The position numbers were made by a program, and so were the translations under genes. DNA of 53,571 bases. It comes from Chitinophagales bacterium (GTDB lineage: Bacteria > Bacteroidota > Bacteroidia > Chitinophagales > Chitinophagaceae). The notes beneath the pieces are model-generated. The model worked only from the letters and a program-made list of their open reading frames with translations, was not told where the DNA came from and ran no database searches. The stretch spans positions 1 to 53,571 of the forward strand of contig JAATGQ010000022.1 of NCBI GenBank assembly GCA_015654595.1, written 5' to 3'. Positions 39,332 to 47,546 of this stretch are shown piece after piece (position 1 is the stretch's first letter; each line of letters opens with the position of its first letter).

Positions 39332-40302
39332 ACCTGAATCCATCCCAGCTGGAAGAGCTTGTCAGCCAACATTTTTCAGCCCTTTTCAATCCGAATGACA
39401 CTGTGTTACTTGCCGGTGGAGGACTTAGCGAAACGTGGCTCCGCTGTGCCCTGACAGAAAAGGGAAAAGCTTTGTTAATCGAAACCGACTCTCCCAATAG
39501 TCCCTTTACCAGACAGTTCCCTGTACCTGGCCGGACCTTTCCCGGTAGAATAAGAGTAGAAGAAATACAACGCAATCTTCATCATCAGCCGGTAAACTTT
39601 ATTGCGTTTTATTGCAGAAACGAGAGAATCATCCGGCTTTTCTGCCGGCTGATGGCCGATATTATCTGGCACCTCTGTAACGAAGGGCCGCAGACCGGCG
39701 ACCCCTGGACTTATCTGCAGACGAGACTGGAAGGCTGGCGGATGTTGTTTTCCGGGGCAGACAACCTGGCAATTGAAAAAGGATTGATTGGTGAATTATA
39801 TCTTCTCCGGCATCTGATTACCCGCCATAACCACCCGATAACCATATGGGATGGCCCGTTGGGCGGAACAAAGGACTTTCGTCTCCCCGATCAGAATATA
39901 GAAGTAAAAACAACTTCCGTAAGAACGGGTTATCTGGTAGAGATCAGCGGACTCTTTCAGACTGTGTCGTTGCAAGCCCGGGAAAAGCTGCTCTTTATCC
40001 GGCTGGAGCAGACGAGCAATGGGCCTTTGTCTGTCCGGTCACTCAGAGATGAAATACTGGCACTGACTAACGAGACCGAAGAGCTCAACCGAAGGCTGGA
40101 AGATTTTCCCCCGGAACTATTTGAATCGCCCAACAGATGGGAGGTACTGGAAGCTGTTGTCATGGATATCGATGCCCGGTTCCCCCGGATTTCGGAACAC
40201 TCTTTTGTCAACCAGCAGCTTCCTGACGGTATCGTACAGATAAAATGGACCGCAGATCTGTCCATGCTGGATAAGACAAGGCTGATGGATGCAAACTTTT
40301 AA
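39328..40302 (+). CDS. PD-(D/E)XK nuclease-like protein (DUF4420 type)
   Basis: A 324-residue protein. EKGLIGELYLLRHLI (Glu156), then WDGPLGGTKDFRL (Asp183) and NIEVKTTSVRT (Glu192-x-Lys194) form the E/D ... D ... E-x-K core of a PD-(D/E)XK nuclease fold, in the spacing of the DUF4420 'PD-(D/E)XK motif protein' family, which usually accompanies Z1 and GHKL proteins. This is the best candidate for the DNA-cleaving subunit of the right wing. It overlaps the Z1 gene by four bases and is followed by the second GHKL ATPase after five bases. Confidence 0.85.
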   Translation: MNLNPSQLEELVSQHFSALFNPNDTVLLAGGGLSETWLRCALTEKGKALLIETDSPNSPFTRQFPVPGRTFPGRIRVEEIQRNLHHQPVNFIAFYCRNERIIRLFCRLMADIIWHLCNEGPQTGDPWTYLQTRLEGWRMLFSGADNLAIEKGLIGELYLLRHLITRHNHPITIWDGPLGGTKDFRLPDQNIEVKTTSVRTGYLVEISGLFQTVSLQAREKLLFIRLEQTSNGPLSVRSLRDEILALTNETEELNRRLEDFPPELFESPNRWEVLEAVVMDIDARFPRISEHSFVNQQLPDGIVQIKWTADLSMLDKTRLMDANF

Positions 40303-40307
40303 CCCGC

Positions 40308-42251
40308 ATGCCCATGCTTACAAGACATATGCTTTCGGATCAGCAGATGACCGTACAGGCCAGCACCGTTCTGAAGGTGCTTGGAAGATCGACCCTTTTC
40401 ATCCTCGATATTCTCCTTCGCGAGTCGGTACAGAATTCACTCGATGCTACTAATCTCTCGACAGGATTTATTACGTTTGAATTCGACATCCTGCCGCTGG
40501 CTTCGCACGACGAACTGGCGGCAAGGCTGGAATTTCTCCGGCAGGATGAGGATGACCAGCTTTTTACCAGGCTGCAAAGCCGGTTCAGACAGGGAGACCC
40601 TGTTTTGCTGACGCTGTCCGATAAAGGCACCACCGGTCTTTCGGGCCCGGTCAGGCGGGATGCACCAGAGTGGTCATCCTATGACGGACACAGAAACTTT
40701 GACAGTCTGGTTTATCAGCTGGGGAGGAATCACGGTGACTCAAAAGCGGGAGGATCCTATGGATTTGGCAAATCCATTCTTTATCGCCTGTCGCCAGCCG
40801 GAATCGTTCTTTTCTATTCCAGAAGCGTAGAGGGCGAAAGACTCGCTTTCAGTATGATTTCAGCGGAAGAAAACAAGATCAGACAAAATTATACCGGAAT
40901 TGCATGGTGGGGAGAAGTCTGCGAGTTCGATGGCCAACGCTACTCCGCGCCGGTAGAAGACCCCGAAAAAATCGGAGAAGTCTTGTCGGCACTAGGCCTG
41001 TCACACAAAAGATTACCTGAAGGAGAGACGGGAACGCTGATCGGGGTTATCGCTCCCCGGCTGCAATACCTGCTGAACACAGAAAGAGACTCACATGATG
41101 ACATTCCTGAGGTGCAGCAATCCGACACCGACAGCAAGATCCGACTTATCAAAAACGCCGTTGCCCAATCCGTCCAGAAATGGTACTGGCCTCGGATGAC
41201 GATTACCAATGAGGTCAAACCCGACGGGCTTTTAAAACCATTGCGATTCCTCAACTTTGGAGAAGAGATTCAGTTAGCTCCACAGTATGTCGCGATGGGC
41301 AGTCTACTGAAAGCTGCTGAAAACTATAACAACAACGACACGACATCGCTACCTGGTTGTGTCGTCGAAAGCATAAACCACAATTATGGATCGGTCATGC
41401 TGGGGACCCTGGCCTACCAGATCATCGGTCAAAAGGCCAGTATGGATCACCTGAACAAAATTGCGATGATCAGATGGCCCCGCATGGTGGTATTTGAGAT
41501 CCCTGTACAGGAAAGAGGCAACCGGTCTGTAGCAGCCTTGTTTCTGGTAAATTCAAAAGTCGAGGTCAGGCCCAACAGACACAGCACAGACTTCCAGGAA
41601 CTAGACAATGTTTTTAAGGATTGCGAATCAGCCACGCATTCGGAATGGAACTACCAGGGTATGGATCCTGACAAAAACTGGTTCAAGTCCTATGTCAAGG
41701 CTGCAAGAGAAAAGACGGTAGATGCATTACGAGTAGCGCTTAATCCAACTACCCCCAACACCACGGAAGCAGAATTTTCACCGTCGGCTAAGCTCCTTGG
41801 GCAGCTGTTACTCAGTTCCGGAGGAGGAGTCGTCCAGACCTTTACGGCAAATGGCAGCGGAGGTGGCGGTGGAAATGGGGCCGGAGGCAGACGCCCCACC
41901 TATCCCGGACTGGACATCCAGTCTCCCGTGTATCTGCCAGACGGCGATCTCCTTTTCGAAATCAACCTGACCAATATCACCATAGGAGACTATAAAATCG
42001 CTGTGCTGGCGAGAGGCGGATCCCAATCACTCGATCAGAGCAGCTGGAAGAAAAGACTTGGCAACGAATTCCCGTTTATCATCCGGACAGTAAAGCATGA
42101 CGGAACGCTGAGTATCCGGACAAGCGAAGAAGCAGAGCTGCTGTTTTCCTACGATGGGTCCGGGGATATTACTGCACCACTCATCGTAACTATACACCCG
42201 GTTAAAAAAGATGCATTGATATCGTTCCGCATTTCACCAATAAACGAATAA
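40308..42251 (+). CDS. second GHKL ATPase (HSP90-like ATP-binding protein)
   Basis: A 647-residue protein unrelated in detail to the left-wing ATPase but with the same fold motifs: LLRESVQNSLDA (Asn43, Asp46), LSDKGTTGLSG (Asp105, Gly107) and the G2 box GGSYGFGKSILYR (148-160). A glycine-rich linker (GSGGGGGNGAGG, near 520) separates a C-terminal beta-rich domain of about 120 residues. Such proteins lie next to DUF4420 nucleases in Z1-type defence clusters. The next gene starts one base after the stop, so the operon is tight. It probably acts as an ATP-gated clamp. Confidence 0.88.
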   Translation: MPMLTRHMLSDQQMTVQASTVLKVLGRSTLFILDILLRESVQNSLDATNLSTGFITFEFDILPLASHDELAARLEFLRQDEDDQLFTRLQSRFRQGDPVLLTLSDKGTTGLSGPVRRDAPEWSSYDGHRNFDSLVYQLGRNHGDSKAGGSYGFGKSILYRLSPAGIVLFYSRSVEGERLAFSMISAEENKIRQNYTGIAWWGEVCEFDGQRYSAPVEDPEKIGEVLSALGLSHKRLPEGETGTLIGVIAPRLQYLLNTERDSHDDIPEVQQSDTDSKIRLIKNAVAQSVQKWYWPRMTITNEVKPDGLLKPLRFLNFGEEIQLAPQYVAMGSLLKAAENYNNNDTTSLPGCVVESINHNYGSVMLGTLAYQIIGQKASMDHLNKIAMIRWPRMVVFEIPVQERGNRSVAALFLVNSKVEVRPNRHSTDFQELDNVFKDCESATHSEWNYQGMDPDKNWFKSYVKAAREKTVDALRVALNPTTPNTTEAEFSPSAKLLGQLLLSSGGGVVQTFTANGSGGGGGNGAGGRRPTYPGLDIQSPVYLPDGDLLFEINLTNITIGDYKIAVLARGGSQSLDQSSWKKRLGNEFPFIIRTVKHDGTLSIRTSEEAELLFSYDGSGDITAPLIVTIHPVKKDALISFRISPINE

Positions 42252-42252
42252 C

Positions 42253-43128
42253 ATGAAGACGTTTTTTGCCTGGAATACAATAGACGGTTCTCATTTTGAC
42301 AAGGAGATCCTTTATATGTTCGGCAGTCCGGTGGAGGCTAGGGACTTCGAGTCTTGGAACAGTATAAATGAAGATCTGGAAATCCAGGTGACGATTACTC
42401 CCCGGCCGACGATGCCCGGGCTTGCTGATTATATCCTGCCGGGAGAACAAGCAGGAGTTCTTCTAAGATGGACGGGAGATAATAAATTCAGCGGCTGCAG
42501 TACGATCATCTCTTATGATCCATCTGTCCCATCTGTTGTAAGATGTACAATTGAAAAAGGGTATAGCGCCACCCATATTTCTGTGGAATGCAATCTGATC
42601 ATCCAGTCTCCTGCCGGAAACGCCCCTGCAGAATGGCCGAGACCGCCCGGAAGCATTTTAGCCGTGATCCCGGTTTTAGAGAATAAACGCATCGGAAGCG
42701 GAAGCATTTTTCCGATGTGGGAGTTCAACGGGGATGGCAAAAACCTGATACAATGGGAGTTTGCCTCGAATGAAGACCTGGAAATGCCGGTCATATCTGC
42801 GGTGACTGTCCTTATCGACAAAACACATCCTCTAATCAGCAAGACCGAATATGAAATCAATAAGCCCCTGGTCAATCTTATCATTATCCAGGAATTTGTG
42901 AGGAAGGCTTTCAACCCTGGTATATTTGACCAGCTGCTCCAGAAACATCAGCATAACGATCCCTGGCCAGCGGATTGCATCGGGGCCTCCTTCGACGCGC
43001 TGCTGAAAAAGATCGCGGCCTTCCTGCATGTTGACTCCTATCAGACACTGAAGGATATCTATGCGGAAAGGCCAGAAAGAATTGACCAAGCCGTTGACAC
43101 TCTATTTTCTCCGACATTAAAGCTCTGA
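42253..43128 (+). CDS. hypothetical protein of the right defence wing
   Basis: A 291-residue soluble protein that I do not recognise. The first 200 residues look beta-rich (LEIQVTITPRPTMPGLADYI, GSGSIFPMWEFNGDGKNLIQ), the last 80 helical. There is no catalytic motif. It lies between the GHKL ATPase and the last gene of the wing with gaps of one and two bases, so it is certainly part of the same transcription unit. A structural or target-recognition role is possible but not shown. Confidence 0.78.
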   Translation: MKTFFAWNTIDGSHFDKEILYMFGSPVEARDFESWNSINEDLEIQVTITPRPTMPGLADYILPGEQAGVLLRWTGDNKFSGCSTIISYDPSVPSVVRCTIEKGYSATHISVECNLIIQSPAGNAPAEWPRPPGSILAVIPVLENKRIGSGSIFPMWEFNGDGKNLIQWEFASNEDLEMPVISAVTVLIDKTHPLISKTEYEINKPLVNLIIIQEFVRKAFNPGIFDQLLQKHQHNDPWPADCIGASFDALLKKIAAFLHVDSYQTLKDIYAERPERIDQAVDTLFSPTLKL

Positions 43129-43130
43129 TC

Positions 43131-44000
43131 ATGCATAAAAAATTTCCAGCTTACAGACCAGATGCCATAGCCAGGAGTAATGCAGACCGCGAAACCATCC
43201 TCGGCTGCGTCACTATTTCCGATCTGAGTAATAGTCTGCTGGGTATGGATATAGAACAGGCGCTTTCGGAACAGGGCATCAAGAGATATCTCGATGGTCC
43301 CGATTTCAATGCGGCGGCAGATTATTTCCGGAATCCGGCCTATACGGATTTTCTGAAATCGCTTATTGCTAAACTAAATGACGTGGCGGCCAGCTTTGGC
43401 TTTCCCGAGGCGCCAGCCCAACGTCTTAATGGAAGTAAAATCGACATAGCACTATCCATTGCATTGATCGAAAGTATGGAAGCAGAAGGGTTTGTCACCT
43501 CTCCTTATCAGATGAATGACCGGCGGGTACAGGCTTTTATGACCCAAAGGGTACTTCCTCTGATTACTTTCTGGCGCTGGAAAGTGATATCAGGCAAGAC
43601 GCTTTCCGTAGATCGGGTACAAAGTTCCACCAGAAATTACTTCTATACCCTATGGTTGTCCGGCTGGCTGTTCGATAAAGGAGCATCCGGAGATTCAAGA
43701 TGGGAATTACTGCATACCATGACCGCCGATTCTCTCGTACAGATCATCGAGCGATCAGGGATTGGCTACAGAAAAGGATTTGCACAGGCTATAGCGCGGG
43801 AAAGGAAGAACCGCAGCCAGGAGAGAGGCTCTGTCGAGCTTGATCTGCTTGTAAGAGGATGTATGAAAAGGGCTGTCTTTACTTTTTCTACTTCCGCCAT
43901 GCCCGACAGTGAAGCTTTCTATACTGAAATCTGCCGGTACCTTTTTGACTGGGCCGCAACCAACTATCTGCCGGAAGAGGAAGATCAGGAATCACTATAA
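43131..44000 (+). CDS. hypothetical protein, last gene of the right defence wing (DUF6339-like?)
   Basis: A 289-residue, largely helical soluble protein. Its central region (RRVQAFMTQRVLPLITFWRW) and ending are not diagnostic. From context it resembles the DUF6339-type proteins annotated beside Z1 clusters, but I cannot verify this. It starts two bases after the preceding stop and is followed directly by a terminator, which closes the operon. No nuclease or ATPase motif is seen. Confidence 0.75.
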   Translation: MHKKFPAYRPDAIARSNADRETILGCVTISDLSNSLLGMDIEQALSEQGIKRYLDGPDFNAAADYFRNPAYTDFLKSLIAKLNDVAASFGFPEAPAQRLNGSKIDIALSIALIESMEAEGFVTSPYQMNDRRVQAFMTQRVLPLITFWRWKVISGKTLSVDRVQSSTRNYFYTLWLSGWLFDKGASGDSRWELLHTMTADSLVQIIERSGIGYRKGFAQAIARERKNRSQERGSVELDLLVRGCMKRAVFTFSTSAMPDSEAFYTEICRYLFDWAATNYLPEEEDQESL

Positions 44001-44005
44001 AATAA

Positions 44006-44037
44006 AACCCGCCCTAGACAGAGGCGGGTCCTTCTTT
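44006..44037. terminator. bidirectional terminator between the right wing and the kinase gene
   Basis: Stem ACCCGCC/GGCGGGT with a nine-base loop. It is followed rightward by CCTTCTTT and preceded by AAAA, giving a T-tract on the minus strand as well. It lies between two convergent genes. Confidence 0.75.
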
Positions 44038-44086
44038 ACCCTCGCAGTGCACAAACTGCAGGGCTATATGCTAAACCAATAGACAC

Positions 44087-45091
44087 TTACAATTGCTTCA
44101 ATGCTTCCTCAAAGGCAGGCTGGCGTATCTGCCGGATCACCTCGTTCATCTGCGCCTTACCATAGATTAGCTGCCCCTCATAGCTGACCAGGTCAATGCT
44201 CCGGTCGGCCATCTTGCTGGCGAAGTATTGGAGGTCCACACCTTCCATCTGCTGGTCGTGTTTGTAGTCCGCCGGCTTTTGTCTTGCCGCGACCTGGAAC
44301 ATCAACATGGAATAGATGATGCGGCACACCTGACGCATAAGATAGTACTGCGCCTTCTGAAGATTGGTCGGCTCCTGTCCAAAGTACGTACGCAGGTAGA
44401 TGAGGTCCTGTTCGCCGGGTATGATAAAGAAGTTGGCCGCCGCTGCGAGATCGACATAGCGATTATTGACAAAGGCGGAGCGCCAGTCGACCAGCCAGAG
44501 TCTGCCTGCATCGGATAAAATGTTGGCAGGGTTCAGATCATTGTGGCTAAACACACGGTCTGCCGGATCATTATGCCAGGCAGCTTTTACGCGTGCATAA
44601 GCCGAAAATCCTTCTTCAAAAACGGGGTCGTTCAAAATTGCCATTTGCCGGAAAGTAGCAATCAGTCCATCTACGAAGTCCCAAAGATTTGGCGCCCCTG
44701 CCCCATCTCCATAAGGAATGGCGTGGACGGCCCTTATCTTCTCTGCCAGCGCTGCCGCAAGTTCGTCTGGCTCATACGCTGCTCTTGCCGGTTTGGCATC
44801 GATGAAATCGCTGATCGTAATACCTGCTGCTGCGTCCTGGTAGTATAGCTTTGGCGCTACACCTGCATCCGATGCCAGCTTAAGACTGGACGACCCCGAT
44901 GCCGCTGGATTGGGTTGTTCTATCTTTAATACGTATGGCTTGCCTGCCACTTCGAGCTTATATACGCTCGATCCCGATAAGCCTCCGCCCATGAGAACGG
45001 GCTCAGCAATATCGGTCGTACCAAAGGTTTCTTTTAATGCTGCTGAAACAACAGTAACTTTCGAGTTGGGAATATTTTTAATTTCGCTCAT
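44087..45091 (-). CDS. aminoglycoside-phosphotransferase-fold kinase
   Basis: From the ATG at 45091 (MSEIKNIPNSK) the protein has 334 residues; the frame extends to 45118 but nine further residues look unlikely. VLKIEQPNP carries the ATP-binding lysine, RVFSHNDLNPANILSD the catalytic loop (HND-x-N-x-x-N) and LWLVDWRSA the Mg-binding aspartate. This is the APH/choline-kinase fold. Family members phosphorylate antibiotics or small metabolites such as choline, and which one applies here cannot be told. It is a single gene, convergent with the right defence wing. Confidence 0.85.
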   Translation of the reverse strand: MSEIKNIPNSKVTVVSAALKETFGTTDIAEPVLMGGGLSGSSVYKLEVAGKPYVLKIEQPNPAASGSSSLKLASDAGVAPKLYYQDAAAGITISDFIDAKPARAAYEPDELAAALAEKIRAVHAIPYGDGAGAPNLWDFVDGLIATFRQMAILNDPVFEEGFSAYARVKAAWHNDPADRVFSHNDLNPANILSDAGRLWLVDWRSAFVNNRYVDLAAAANFFIIPGEQDLIYLRTYFGQEPTNLQKAQYYLMRQVCRIIYSMLMFQVAARQKPADYKHDQQMEGVDLQYFASKMADRSIDLVSYEGQLIYGKAQMNEVIRQIRQPAFEEALKQL

Positions 45092-45245
45092 GCGGGTAAA
45101 GATAGAGAATAGAATCATTACAACGCAAGCCAGAAGCGATTTTTTATGAGATTATTTAAATGTTATGCATAACCGAAAACAAGAATAAAACTATTGTAAA
45201 CATTTTTTAAAACAAATCAGATGCAATGGGATTGCCGTTGCATAA

Positions 45246-45902
45246 ATGTTCTTATTTATCGGTTCAACATTGCGATTTTCGGCCTTTTTTAAAGAAGTAA
45301 TTTCCGCCAAAAGTAAGGAAATGGGAAATCACTTCTCTTTAGGGCAATCGTCCTATCAGGCAGCGATGCAATCACCAGATGCAGCGGAGAAAAGCTCTTT
45401 ACTAAAGACAGCCCTTGACCACTTTGCTCGATTTCTACAAGGCCGGATAAGAAAAGGCGACCAGTACTTTTATGCATATCTATCCAGCGGAATCATTATG
45501 CAGGTATTATCTTATGAATGGAAGGAAGTCGAAAGGATGTTCCTGCTGGCATACGAGTCAACGCCAACAAGAGGCGAATCGATAAAAGAGATAATCAAAC
45601 ATTATATATCCGAAAAAAAATGGCCCGTTGCTTACATTTTTACGCTGTATGCCAGAGATCATTTTTTGGGCAATCCTCCTGCAAACAACAATTGGGGCGT
45701 GGATCGGGACTTCTACAACTGGAAAGTCCTCGATTACCATGCCGTCACCTGCCTTTCTTTAGGAAAAACAAAAGAAGCCAATTCCTCTTTTTCATTATTG
45801 TACCAACATACACTGGAACATCCGGAGCTTTTTTCATCCGACCAGATAAAACAAATTTACCAAAAACAACAGTACTTCCTGGAAACAAAACAGCATGATT
45901 AG
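45246..45902 (+). CDS. stand-alone TPR-like protein related to the C-terminus of the next gene
   Basis: Up to 218 residues; the ATG at 45321 (MGNHFSLGQSS) is an alternative start. It has no glycosyltransferase domain. Residues 105-190 (VERMFLLAYESTPTRGESIK, YISEKKWPVAYIFTLYARDH) align well with the C-terminal region of the following protein (VQEILLNAYNLQMVRGETIS, YMEERHWNTAYIFSYFAEKN). It therefore appears to be a separated helical-repeat domain. The next gene starts eight bases before its stop, so both are translated together and may form a complex. Confidence 0.7.
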   Translation: MFLFIGSTLRFSAFFKEVISAKSKEMGNHFSLGQSSYQAAMQSPDAAEKSSLLKTALDHFARFLQGRIRKGDQYFYAYLSSGIIMQVLSYEWKEVERMFLLAYESTPTRGESIKEIIKHYISEKKWPVAYIFTLYARDHFLGNPPANNNWGVDRDFYNWKVLDYHAVTCLSLGKTKEANSSFSLLYQHTLEHPELFSSDQIKQIYQKQQYFLETKQHD

Positions 45903-47121
45903 AATAGCCTTAAATATTATCTGTAAAGACGAAAGTCATGTCATAAATGATCTATTGACTTCCGTAAAGCCCGTAATCGATCTGATCGTAGCTGTTGACA
46001 CCGGCTCTACCGATAATACAATCGAGTTAATAAGGGAATTCGGTAAAACGCATTCGATCCCAACGACTGTATTCGAAAGACCTTTTGATAATTTCTGTAA
46101 TTCCAGAAATTATGCCCTCGACAAGCTGCTTGAGGTTGCCAGAGAACAAAACTGGAATCTACACGATTCCTGGGGATTGAGCATAGACTGTGACGAAACG
46201 CTTTTACTGTCCGAACGCTTTTCGAAAGATCAGCTCACAAAAGACTTATATGAGGTGATCGTGACAGAAGAAGGCATTTCATATAACAAAAGATTGATCT
46301 TCCGGCTCTCGATAGATTTCAGATGGGAAAGCCCGGTTCATGAATTAATAACCTGGAAAGACCCGGACGTAAAAACCGGCGTTGCCGAACACCTGTACAT
46401 TCATGCGCAACATACCGGCTCCTCCTGGAAGGGTGGATTAGAGAAAAAATATCTTAATTATGCCAGACTGCTCACGGCCTACATCGAGGAGGGCCATACG
46501 GATTTCAGGACCTTATACAATACCGCTCGTGCCTTTCTGGATGCCGCGGCCGATTGCCAGTCGCCGGAAAGACGCAGGGAACATAGCCTGACCGCCCAAA
46601 AATATCTGAGTCTGGCCACGCAGGTACAAGGCATATCCAAAGAGGAACGAATCCTGCTTTATCAAAGCACCGCCTCAAATATGCTGGAATTGGAAGAGCC
46701 TTGGAGCGACGTTCAGGAGATCCTTTTAAATGCCTATAATCTCCAGATGGTCCGGGGAGAAACAATCTCCATGATCATAGATCACTATATGGAAGAAAGA
46801 CATTGGAATACTGCCTATATATTCAGCTATTTTGCGGAGAAGAACTATAACGGGAAAAATCCCGCAGGAAAAATAGGCGGAAAAATATCGGCACGTCTAT
46901 ATCAATGGGAATTTCTCCTGCAACATACTATATGTTCGTACATGTCCGGCCATCGTCAGAATGCAAAACTTCTCAGAGACAAGTTAAAGGCATATCTGGA
47001 CAAACATTTCGATTCCCTGAAGACGATCGAAATACTAAAGATCCAATCCTCAAAGATCTCTACCTTAAAGATCAAATACTGGATTCAGCGGCTATTCTTT
47101 TCATCGCCCCGGTCTTTTTGA
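45895..47121 (+). CDS. family 2 glycosyltransferase with C-terminal helical repeats
   Basis: A 408-residue protein. The N-terminal GT2 domain starts IALNIICKDESHVINDLLTS and has LIVAVDTGSTDNTIELIREF, the nucleotide-sugar binding region, and WGLSIDCDETLLL as the DxD-like metal site. The C-terminal 200 residues are TPR-like helices. This arrangement is that of glycosyltransferases that modify proteins or peptides. The companion gene overlaps by eight bases and duplicates the repeat domain. The gene ends about 100 bases before the predicted tracrRNA promoter. Confidence 0.88.
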   Translation: MIRIALNIICKDESHVINDLLTSVKPVIDLIVAVDTGSTDNTIELIREFGKTHSIPTTVFERPFDNFCNSRNYALDKLLEVAREQNWNLHDSWGLSIDCDETLLLSERFSKDQLTKDLYEVIVTEEGISYNKRLIFRLSIDFRWESPVHELITWKDPDVKTGVAEHLYIHAQHTGSSWKGGLEKKYLNYARLLTAYIEEGHTDFRTLYNTARAFLDAAADCQSPERRREHSLTAQKYLSLATQVQGISKEERILLYQSTASNMLELEEPWSDVQEILLNAYNLQMVRGETISMIIDHYMEERHWNTAYIFSYFAEKNYNGKNPAGKIGGKISARLYQWEFLLQHTICSYMSGHRQNAKLLRDKLKAYLDKHFDSLKTIEILKIQSSKISTLKIKYWIQRLFFSSPRSF

Positions 47122-47216
47122 CCAAGCACCCCTTTGATCGTCTTTATGACCTGCTTCACGATCGCATCACTGGCTTTAGGAGCCGAAATTCAAGGCTTGT
47201 TTTGCCTTCGGCTCGC

Positions 47217-47248
47217 TTGACATGAATATTTTTTTACTTTTTTAGATA
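47217..47248 (+). promoter_or_regulatory. possible tracrRNA promoter
   Basis: TTGACA at 47217-47222 and TAGATA at 47243-47248 with a 20-base gap, in a T-rich stretch. This would start a transcript near 47255, shortly before the anti-repeat. In Bacteroidota the usual -7 element is TAnnTTTG, and TACTTTTT at 47235 is a near match, so the exact element is uncertain. Confidence 0.35.
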
Positions 47249-47254
47249 AAAATT

Positions 47255-47345
47255 TTACTTTTACATCATTGAAAGCTTATCACAATAAGGCTATAAGCCG
47301 AAGATAATTCTCGAGCCCTGCGTATTCCGTGGGGTTCTTTTTTTT
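47255..47345 (+). ncRNA. tracrRNA
   Basis: The anti-repeat is at 47268-47286 (ATTGAAAGCTTATCACAAT). It pairs with the first 19 bases of the repeat read from the minus strand at 17 of 19 positions (one G-U), with a two-base U/U bulge at repeat positions 9-10, the usual tracrRNA:crRNA shape. A nexus-like hairpin GGCT-ATA-AGCC follows at 47289-47299, as in other tracrRNAs. It ends in a hairpin at 47313-47337 (ten pairs, three of them G-U) and eight T (47338-47345). All three parts in the right order, 330 bases before cas9, make this identification strong. The 5' end is estimated. It reads in the same direction as cas9. Confidence 0.85.
47313..47345 (+). terminator. Rho-independent terminator of the tracrRNA
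   Basis: Stem GAGCCCTGCG/CGTGGGGTTC with three G-U pairs and a five-base loop, then eight T. It separates the tracrRNA from the cas9 transcript, so cas9 needs its own promoter downstream. Confidence 0.85.
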
Positions 47346-47397
47346 AACCCCTTGTTGGTTCAATAAACTTCGCCTTTATTCATTATGATTAAAAAAA

Positions 47398-47443
47398 TAT
47401 AATCGTAGGATAGTTAAATTCTACATTCTACAGTAAATATAAT
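47398..47443 (+). promoter_or_regulatory. presumed cas9 promoter region with an 11-base match to the crRNA-like guide
   Basis: Two TATAAT boxes (47398-47403 and 47438-47443), each preceded by AAA, lie in the AT-rich part between the tracrRNA terminator and cas9. No good TTG element is found at the right distance, so the promoter assignment is tentative. The 11 bases GTAGGATAGTT at 47405-47415 start two bases after the first TATAAT, around the expected start point. They are identical to the 11 bases before the half-repeat at 47590-47600. The bases after the match (AAATTCTACA) would be the PAM-side flank. Confidence 0.45.
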
Positions 47444-47546
47444 TAGAGCGTGTTCCTGCCATCATATACAGGATAAGTTTTCCAGGAAACCTGGCACAGG
47501 TTGGGTCTCATAAGCCCTATACCTAACACGCCGCATGCTTGTGCAC

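Noticed and set aside
47181-47213. hairpin AGCCGAA/TTCGGCT after the glycosyltransferase gene
   Set aside because: It could be a terminator, but no T-tract follows directly and the TTGACA element overlaps its end region. Not supported well enough to annotate.
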